From CAWDDA01 sp963813345 (GTDB taxonomy: Bacteria; Acidobacteriota; Blastocatellia; RBC074): a stretch of 64,000 nucleotides of DNA. Made by a program: the position numbers and the translations under genes. The notes below the pieces were generated by a model. That model was given only the letters and a program-made list of their open reading frames with translations. It made no database searches and was not told the DNA's origin. This document shows, in pieces, positions 57,651 through 64,000 of the stretch. The DNA lies in the NCBI GenBank assembly GCA_963813345.1, contig CAWEYR010000004.1:1-64000 (forward strand), given 5' to 3'. Within the stretch, counting starts at the first letter, position 1; every line of letters starts with the position of its first letter.

Positions 57651-60012
57651 CTCATACAACAAATACTTCCTTCTCACCGCGCGGAAGCGGGCGAGGTCGT
57701 CCGCCCAGATCTGCCTTAAAGCCCTGCCCTCACTACCCTTTTTGAGTGCGTCAAATACCTGCTGATTCACAAGCAGCCTCGTAAACCGGTCAACCGCAAA
57801 GTCCTTCGGGAAAAGCGCCAGCAGCTGAGCGGCAATCTCAAGCCCCGTCGTGATCGGCTCGAAAGATGCTCGATCGACGATCACAATATTGATCCCACCA
57901 CACTCGGCTCCCTGGTGAACACTTGCCCGCGGCGTAAACCTGACCGGGACAAATCTCACTCCCGGCAACCGCTTTTCATTCAGTGCGCGTGCGAGTTTTA
58001 CTCCGTCAATCCACGGAGCGCCAACGACTTCGAACGGTGTGTCAGTCCCGCGTCCAACCGACAGATTGGTCGTCTCGAGCAACCCGATACCGGGATAGAG
58101 GATCGCTTCGGTAAGACTCCGCATGTTCGGCGAAGGATTGATCCACGTCAGACCGGTCTGATCGAAGAAAGCATTCCGTCGCCAGTTTTCAAGTCGAATC
58201 ACTTCAAGGTCGGCGCCGAACTTTCGCTCCTCATTGAAGAGACGTGCCAGCTCACCGACAGTCATTCCGTGACGCACGGGAAGCTGGTGATAAGCAATAA
58301 ACGAGAGCTTGTCCGCATCAGCTATCGGTCCCTCGACATCGACTCCATTGATCGGATTGACGCGATCCAGAACCATAAACTTGATGCGCTGCTTTGCCGC
58401 TGCTTCGATCGCCAGTCCGAGTGTTGAGATATATGTGTAGAACCGCGTTCCGATGTCCTGAATGTCATAAACGAGAACGTCTATGCCCTTGAGCATTTCG
58501 GCCGTGGGCTGTCGCGTCTCTCCATAAAGACTGTGAATCGGCAGCCCCGTCTTCTCATCTTTCCCGCTTGGGATCTTTTCCTGATCGAGCTGTCCGCGAA
58601 TTCCGTGCTCGGGCGAGAAGAGCGCGACCAGCTTCACGCCCTCTGCACCAAATAGCAGATCAATCGTCGTGCCGCCCTGCGCGTCACGCCCCGTGTGATT
58701 CGTTATCAACCCGACGCGCTTGCCCTTTAATTGAGAGAAGCCGCCTTTCGCGAGAACATCGATGCCGTTGAGTGTGTTGAGCTGCAATGACGGCATGGCG
58801 CCTCGCGGAGCAGGTGAAGCAGGGCGCGTTGTGTCAATTGCAGCGAAAGGAGGCGCCATGATCGAAGCCGCAACAATCGAAGCAACACGGCCTCTCAATG
58901 ACGAGACGTCGGCGGGTTCTTTTGGGTCCAGCTTTGGATGCACCCGGTTGCTCAAGAATACGACGAAGGTTTCGCTCGATGGATCGATCCAGATGCTCGT
59001 CCCCGTGAAACCAGTGTGGCCAACGCTTCCCAGTGGAAAGAGGTCTCCGCGATTTGCAGAAAAGCCGCTGGCTGAGTCCCAGCCAAGTCCGCGCGCCATC
59101 CCGTCAGAAGCGTTGCCGCCAGAAGCTCGCGCCTCCATCATTCGGCGAACACCGAGCGCGCTCAGAATACGCATCCCGCGATACTCGCCGCCATTGAGCA
59201 TCATCTGACAGTAGATCGCCAGGTCGTCGGCAGTGCTGAAGAGACCAGCATGACCGGCTACCCCGCCAAGAAAGCTCGCGCGCGGATCGTGGACCAGCCC
59301 GCGCCGCGCTTCAGTTGGTGCGATCCGGCCCTTCAGCGAGTCTGGCGGGTTGAAGAAAGTGTCCTTCATCCCGAGCGGCCGAAAGATTGACTCAGTCGCA
59401 AATCGATCAAGCGTGACGCCGCTTACTCGCTTCACCAACTCTCCAAGAACGATGAAGTTGACGTCAGAGTAGATGAATCGCGTTCCCGTTTCCGCAACGG
59501 GAGCAAGATTCCAGATGTTTTCGAATCGCTTTCTCAGGTCCCTGCTCATAGTCCTTGATGTCATTGTCCGCTATCAGTCCGGATCGATGTGTGAGCAGTT
59601 GTTCAACCGTGATTGTTTTCTTGCCTGCTGCACCGAACTCTGGAATATAGCGGAAGACCGGATCACCGAGCCGCACCTGACCACGCTCAACCAGGATCAT
59701 TACTGACGTGGCGGTGGCCACGACTTTTGTGAGAGAGGCGAGATCGTAAATGGTATCTGCGGTAATCGTTTCAGGTGCGGGTTCGAGCGCGCGATGGCCG
59801 TACGCCTGTCGCCAGACAATACGTCCCTGTCGTCCTACAACGACAACCGCGCCGGGCAGCTGCTTCTTTCCGATTTCGTTGGCGACTGCTTCGTCGATTC
59901 GTGCAAGCCGCGCCGCTGACATCCCCACCGACTCCGGATCAGCGACCGGCAATTGAAAGTATGAGAAAAGAAACAGCAGACACAGGATATTTGCGAACTT
60001 GATTGCACTCAT
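57648..60012 (-). CDS. Serine hydrolase (AmiE-like) fused to NamZ-type DUF1343 domain (one frameshift)
   Basis: About 787 residues. ATG 60012 overlaps the nagZ stop (ATGA) and opens signal peptide MSAIKFANILCLLFLFSYFQ. Domain 1 (about 25-385) is a class C beta-lactamase fold: SxxK in YDLASLTKVVATATSV, the Tyr motif in FIYSDVNFIVLGELV and HTG in GSVGHTGFTGTSIW. Domain 2 (about 400-787) is DUF1343/GH171: NGIDVLAKGGFSQLKGKRVG, LITNHTGRDAQGG, FSPEHGIRGQ and WINPSPNMRSLTEAILYPG. In Bacillus the separate AmiE and NamZ remove peptide from and release MurNAc; here one exported protein has both. The frame shifts near 59545. Confidence 0.9.
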
Positions 60013-61888
60013 TTTCGTCGCTCTACCCGCAGACCATGACCGCGCGTATACAACCCGGGAATGCTGACTGGCAGCTTCCCGCTGATCTCGATCTCGCCGG
60101 TAACAGCACGCGCCAGCGGCACGCTGGCTTACGGCCACAATACTGTAAGCAGCGAGACAGGTCCCGATTCCTTCAAATTCCTTCAGAAGATATGGATTAC
60201 CAAACGTGATCGCCACCACTGGCCGGCCACTGGCTTTAAGGAGCTCAAGTACACGGTCACCGCCTCCGGGCAAAGCGACGGTGCCTTTCCCACTGCGGGC
60301 CCGCACCGCAACTGACACCAGGATCACGCTGGCGCGTTCGATTTTGTCACGAGGCACTCGCTCTTCAACTGCGGCTGCATTCTGTTTGGCATCAATCACA
60401 ACCTGATCAACATTCAGACTGCGTTTTCGAAGCTCGTTCAACAGCGGAGTCATGACGTTCCGATCTTCGTCGTCAGTGATGGTGACATGAAGAATGCGAT
60501 TCTGTCCGGCAGAGTCGAGCGGAAGCAGCCGCTTCTCATCTTTGACAAGCGTAATCGAGCGGTCCGCGATCTCCTGTGCAACCCGCAACGATTCCGGACT
60601 TGAGACGACACGGTCAAGTTCGCTTATCGAGACCTGACGTCGCAAATGCAGCCCCAGACGCGCCTTTGCTTCAATGATTCGCCGCACGGACGCATCGAGC
60701 CGCGGCGCCGAGATCCCTCCGCTCGCGACGGCCTTCCGGATTGCAAGAACTGAAGCATCCACATCAGGCGATTTGAGAACGACGTCGGCACCGGCCTGGA
60801 TTGCAAGAACCGCTGCTTGTCCCGGATCAAATCGCGCGGCTACACCAGCCATCGACATGGCATCCGTAGTAATGATGCCGTTGAAGCCCAGGTCCTTGCG
60901 AAGCAATCCGGTCATTACTTTGGCTGAGAGTGTTCCGGGCATGGTCACGTTCTGCGATTCGCTCTCGGTCAGAGACACAAACTCCGCGAGTTCACGCTCC
61001 TTATCAGTGAACGCGCGCACTGGCGGAGCCGCTTGTCCCTCGATTTTTGGAAGCGCAATGTGCGCGCTCATCACAGAGCCGACGCCCGCACCGATCGCTG
61101 CTCGAAAGGGAACCAGCTCGATACTCTCAAGACGGCCACGATCCACATCGACGACCGGCAGCCCGATATGAGAATCGGTTGCTGTATCTCCGTGACCGGG
61201 GAAATGCTTGGCTGTCGAAAGTGCACCCGCACCCTGCGCACCCTCGACAAATGCTTTGACGAAGGTTGCGACAGTTTGCGGATTCCTCACCATACGAGCG
61301 TGTATTGATAACAGGATTATTCGGATTGTTATTGACGTCGGCGACAGGCGCGTAGAGCCAGTTGATACCAATCGCGCGCGCTTCAATCGCCGTCATCTCG
61401 CCCTGGCGCCGCGCCCAGGAGGGAGAACCAGTTGCGGCAACAGCCATGTTCGGGGCCCACCATTCGGTATCGTTGAAACGCATTCCGGGCCCCATCTCAA
61501 GGTCCGCTGAGACGAGGAGCGGTACCTTTGCCAATCCCTGCAGACGGTTCGTAAGAACGGCTGATGCCCAGACATCGCTTCTAAACAGAATCAGCGTGCC
61601 TACTTTGTTGTTGATGACGTGATGAACGAGCTTCCTGTGCGCTTCACTCTCCCGATTCATGAAGATCGCATTTGCGTCTGCTGCAACCATCTGACCGATC
61701 TTCTCGTCGGTTGTCATTGCTCTCAACGTCTGCTCTATCCATTGCTGCTCAGCGCGTGACAGGGTCCTGTTAAACGGAAGATATTTCGTTCCGGGTGTTT
61801 GACGGGCTTCGCCCGAGAAGGCGAGCGCACAGGTGAGGAGCACCAGAGTGGCGAACACCAGTCCGACATTTGAAACGGCAGGCTTCAT
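60009..61888 (-). CDS. nagZ: Beta-N-acetylglucosaminidase NagZ-like, GH3 (two frameshifts)
   Basis: About 626 residues, exported (MKPAVSNVGLVFATLVLLTC). GH3 catalytic domain: TTDEKIGQMVAADANAIF, LLVSADLEMGPGMRFND, and the NagZ-type signature STAKHFPGHGDTATDSHIGL, in which His/Asp of the loop act as acid-base. The nucleophile Asp is in NGIITTDAMSMAGVAARF. The C-terminal domain follows LVKDEKRLLPLDSAGQN and ends LPVSIPGLYTRGHGLRVERR. The frame shifts near 61300 and 60115. It overlaps its neighbours on both sides by ATGA. Together with the fused hydrolase it would strip GlcNAc from cell-wall fragments. Confidence 0.92.
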
Positions 61889-63420
61889 CGGACGACATCC
61901 TCTACAGGAATCTCACTTCTTTTCCCGGATTGAAGCAGGCTGAAAATGTAACCTGATGCGAACGTGACGAGCGACCCTATCAGGACGTACCACTGCCACG
62001 AGATCGCAGTTCCCAGCTTGACTCCGAGCATGACGCACGCGCCCGTCACCATCCCGGCGAAAGTCGCACCTTGTCCGACGTGCTTTGTAAACGTTCCCAG
62101 AAAGAAAGCGCCGAGAATGACACCATTCGTGAAGGATGCAATTCCAAGGACTTCGTCGACCACTCGACTCGAGACGTTGATAGCCAGCAGCGCGACTGCG
62201 ATCTGAACTGCCCCCCAGATCGCGGTCAGAATACGCGAAACATTCAGATAGTGACGCTCAGGTTTCCGGTTCCCTGTCATCGGCATGTAAAAATCGCCGA
62301 CCGATGTGGAGGCGGCAGAGTTCAACGAAGATGACATGGCTGCAGCTATGACAGCGGCCATGACCAGTCCAACCACGCCGTGAGGGAGCTGCGTCACGAT
62401 GAAGTGAGGAAAGATGCGATCGGTCTGAAGGCGGCCGCCAAGCGTAAAGTTCGCGATTTCATGCGATGCGTGCGACGTATAGAAAACGTAGAGCATCGTT
62501 CCGATGGTCAGAAAGAAAGCAAACTGGAGGAAGATCACGACTCCGCTTGAAAGGAGCGCGGCGCGCGCCTGCCGGGTAGTACTGCAGCAAAGATAGCGCT
62601 GAACCATGAACTGATCTGTTCCGTGCGTGGCAGTTGTCAGAAAAGCTCCGCCAAGTACTCCTGACCAGAACGTATAGCTTTTTGTCAGCGTCAAACTGAA
62701 GTCGAACCATCGGAACTTGCCCGCAGCACTTCCCGTCGCGACTACTTCACTCCATCCGCCTGGAATCTTGTCGAGCAGAAGCCACGCTGCAATGCCTGCT
62801 CCCAGCAGATATATGCCGAGCTGAATCACGTCGATCCAGACGACAGCGCTGATACCGCCAAGATAGGAAAAGATGATCATCGCTAGTCCCATGACCAGTA
62901 TCGACAGCACGATGATCGTGACTGAAGGATCGATTGCAGGGATGATTGATCGAGCTGTATCCGCCGTCCCCGGCATGGCGAGGACGAGGGCCGAAAGCAC
63001 GAGCCCGGCAGCAAAAAGGCGAAAGCCATCGGCCAGGCTGCGAGTAATCAGGAAAAGAAGTGAGGCGAGCCGTCGAACTCCCATTCCGAATCGCTGGCCG
63101 AGCAGTTGGTAAACTGTGAGCAGCTCACCTCGAAAATACATCGGCACAAAGATCGAAACGACTACGAGTCGTCCGATCATGTAGCCAATCACCAGCTGCA
63201 TGAACGCGAAGTTGCCTCCATACGCAAAGCCCGGGACGCTGATAAAGGTTACCGTAGATGTCTCGGTAGCCACGATCGAAGCAGCAATTGCCCACCACGG
63301 CACTCGATGTCCGCTGACAAAATAGTCCTTTACATCCTTCTGTGAACGCGAAAACCACGCACCGAGAAGTACGGTTCCGATCAGATAAACAACAATGATT
63401 GCGAGATCAAGTAATCGCAT
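61885..63420 (-). CDS. Sodium:solute symporter (SSS family)
   Basis: About 511 residues from ATG 63420 (MRLLDLAIIVVYLIGTVLLG), intact, 13 membrane segments. SSS motifs: FSRSQKDVKDYFVSGHRVPW, ASIVATETSTVTFISVPGFA, YLGGISAVVWIDVIQLGIYL, THGTDQFMVQRYL and AAVIAAAMSSSLNSAASTS. It belongs to the sialic acid/sugar-like branch by general look. As the gene just before NagZ with an ATGA overlap, it is the probable importer of the released amino sugar. An in-frame upstream extension would be encoded by the repeat array and is not believed. Confidence 0.92.
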   Translation of the reverse strand: MRLLDLAIIVVYLIGTVLLGAWFSRSQKDVKDYFVSGHRVPWWAIAASIVATETSTVTFISVPGFAYGGNFAFMQLVIGYMIGRLVVVSIFVPMYFRGELLTVYQLLGQRFGMGVRRLASLLFLITRSLADGFRLFAAGLVLSALVLAMPGTADTARSIIPAIDPSVTIIVLSILVMGLAMIIFSYLGGISAVVWIDVIQLGIYLLGAGIAAWLLLDKIPGGWSEVVATGSAAGKFRWFDFSLTLTKSYTFWSGVLGGAFLTTATHGTDQFMVQRYLCCSTTRQARAALLSSGVVIFLQFAFFLTIGTMLYVFYTSHASHEIANFTLGGRLQTDRIFPHFIVTQLPHGVVGLVMAAVIAAAMSSSLNSAASTSVGDFYMPMTGNRKPERHYLNVSRILTAIWGAVQIAVALLAINVSSRVVDEVLGIASFTNGVILGAFFLGTFTKHVGQGATFAGMVTGACVMLGVKLGTAISWQWYVLIGSLVTFASGYIFSLLQSGKRSEIPVEDVVR

Positions 63421-63432
63421 AGAAACAAGAAG

Positions 63433-63568
63433 TGCTGAGTGCTGAGTGCTGGGTGCTGAGTTGGAGTTCAAGCTTCAGCTTGCAGCATTCGACTAGTTCG
63501 AATGGGACGATTCCGGCTGAAGCTTGAACTCCATACTCAGCACCCAGCACTCAGCACTCAGTACTCAT
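63433..63568. repeat. Inverted GTGCTGA arrays around core CGAATGGGACGATTCCG
   Basis: The left array has four copies of GTGCTGA (63433-63460), then arm GAGTTCAAGCTTCAGC (63464-63479). The core is at 63499-63515, followed by the complementary arm GCTGAAGCTTGAACTCC (63517-63533) and a right array of CAGCACTCAGCACTCAG units (63537-63568). It is a hairpin of about 135 nt just before the symporter start, with no Shine-Dalgarno between. The core matches 30191-30207 in 16 of 17 positions. Confidence 0.9.
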
Positions 63569-63575
63569 CACCATC

Positions 63576-64000
63576 TCACTTTCGATAATAGAAATAGAGC
63601 GGCAGCCCGAGAGCAATCAGCACAAGGCCTGCAGCTGCTTCAACCGGATTCGTTTGAAGCGTATTAATGATCAGCCATATCGCGACGAGCACAAAAACTA
63701 CCGGCATTACCGGATACCCGAGCGTCCGGTATGGGCGCTCCGCCGTCGCCATCTTTCGCCGGAGAACAAATACGGCCGAGGTCGTCAGGCCGTAGAAAAT
63801 CCAGGACGCAAAGACGACATAGTTCGTCAATTGATCGAAAGTTCCCAGAATTGCCAGAATGCTCGCAAGAATGCCCTGGATCACGAGCGACCAGACTGGT
63901 ACATGCGTGCGTTCGCTGAGCGTTCCGAGCTTTTGAAAGAAGAGACCGTCGCGAGCCATCGCGAAGGGAACTCGTGCTCCCGTAAGAATCGACCCGTTGA
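63576..64000 (-). CDS. APC-family amino acid permease, C-terminal part (runs off window)
   Basis: The frame is open to the window edge. It reads NGSILTGARVPFAMARDGLF, the conserved TM8 end of LAT/APC permeases, then FFQKLGTLSERTHVPVWSLV, QGILASILAILGTFDQL and NYVVFASWIFYGLTTSAVF, and ends GLPLYFYYRK with a stop at 63576. The N-terminal two thirds lie outside. By position it is the upstream gene of the salvage operon and could import the stem-peptide amino acids. Confidence 0.9.
   Translation of the reverse strand, partial: NGSILTGARVPFAMARDGLFFQKLGTLSERTHVPVWSLVIQGILASILAILGTFDQLTNYVVFASWIFYGLTTSAVFVLRRKMATAERPYRTLGYPVMPVVFVLVAIWLIINTLQTNPVEAAAGLVLIALGLPLYFYYRK

Noticed and set aside
57440..57765. 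Two small plus-strand open frames of about 100 and 90 codons in the gap before the TonB receptor
   Set aside because: They run through the inverted repeats of the MITE-like element and into antisense of the NamZ domain; no ribosome site or coding pattern supports them.
61885..63471. Symporter start 51 nt upstream at 63471
   Set aside because: The additional residues (SNSAPSTQHSALL) are a translation of the GTGCTGA repeat array; the membrane protein begins normally at ATG 63420.

Overview
The window looks like a stretch of an acidobacterial genome, probably of the Vicinamibacteria type. This is inferred from family content (two giant Oar-type TonB-dependent receptors, a TIGR02999-type ECF sigma factor overlapping a Ser/Thr kinase-TPR protein, DUF1254/DUF1214 lipoproteins, BNR/sortilin-like propellers, many secreted amidohydrolases) and from high GC. 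No rRNA, CRISPR array, phage module or transposase gene is visible; there is one tRNA (Ser-GGA).

Layout. 1-6.5 kb (minus): tandem DUF1254 lipoproteins, an outer-membrane barrel and a two-component system with an extra receiver-only protein. 7.2-8.1 kb: ArsR regulator plus SRPBCC protein under a palindromic operator. 8.3-13.4 kb: a secreted protein and a sigma factor/kinase pair, bracketed by a tRNA-Ser 5' half and the intact tRNA-Ser. 13.4-20.3 kb: aminotransferase, M1 peptidase and two amidohydrolases. 20.4-25.4 kb: OxyR-like regulator divergent from katG, a STAS protein and an FAD oxidoreductase. 25.5-29 kb: secreted cyanophycinase, amidohydrolase and an NCS1 permease. 29-31.5 kb: porin, UbiX and an ICMT-like protein. 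31.5-36 kb (minus): a tightly coupled four-gene acid-utilisation operon. 36-44.3 kb: NHL propeller, aquaporin, a large BNR propeller and a TonB receptor. 44.3-53.6 kb: cupin, membrane protein, cystathionine beta-synthase, MFS, two hydrolases, PAP2 and a HupE-like fragment. 53.6-64 kb (minus): a second TonB receptor, then a muropeptide-salvage operon (APC permease, Na+ symporter, NagZ, serine hydrolase-NamZ fusion).

Two cautions. Many genes are split by one-base frameshifts although their motifs are intact; the pattern fits consensus errors, so the CDS spans below join pieces by homology and frame. At about 53.6 kb the base composition drops abruptly and a HupE-like gene ends there, so the last 10 kb may come from another replicon, a recent transfer or a mis-join.

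The most unusual signal is not a gene. Several intergenic gaps carry arrays of short units, each locus with its own unit, often followed by the reverse complement of the same unit. Two of these hairpins (30.2 kb and 63.5 kb, on either side of the composition break) have unrelated arms but share a 17-nt core, CGAATGGGACSATTCCG. A separate 164-bp MITE-like element with 27-bp terminal inverted repeats sits at 57.5 kb.
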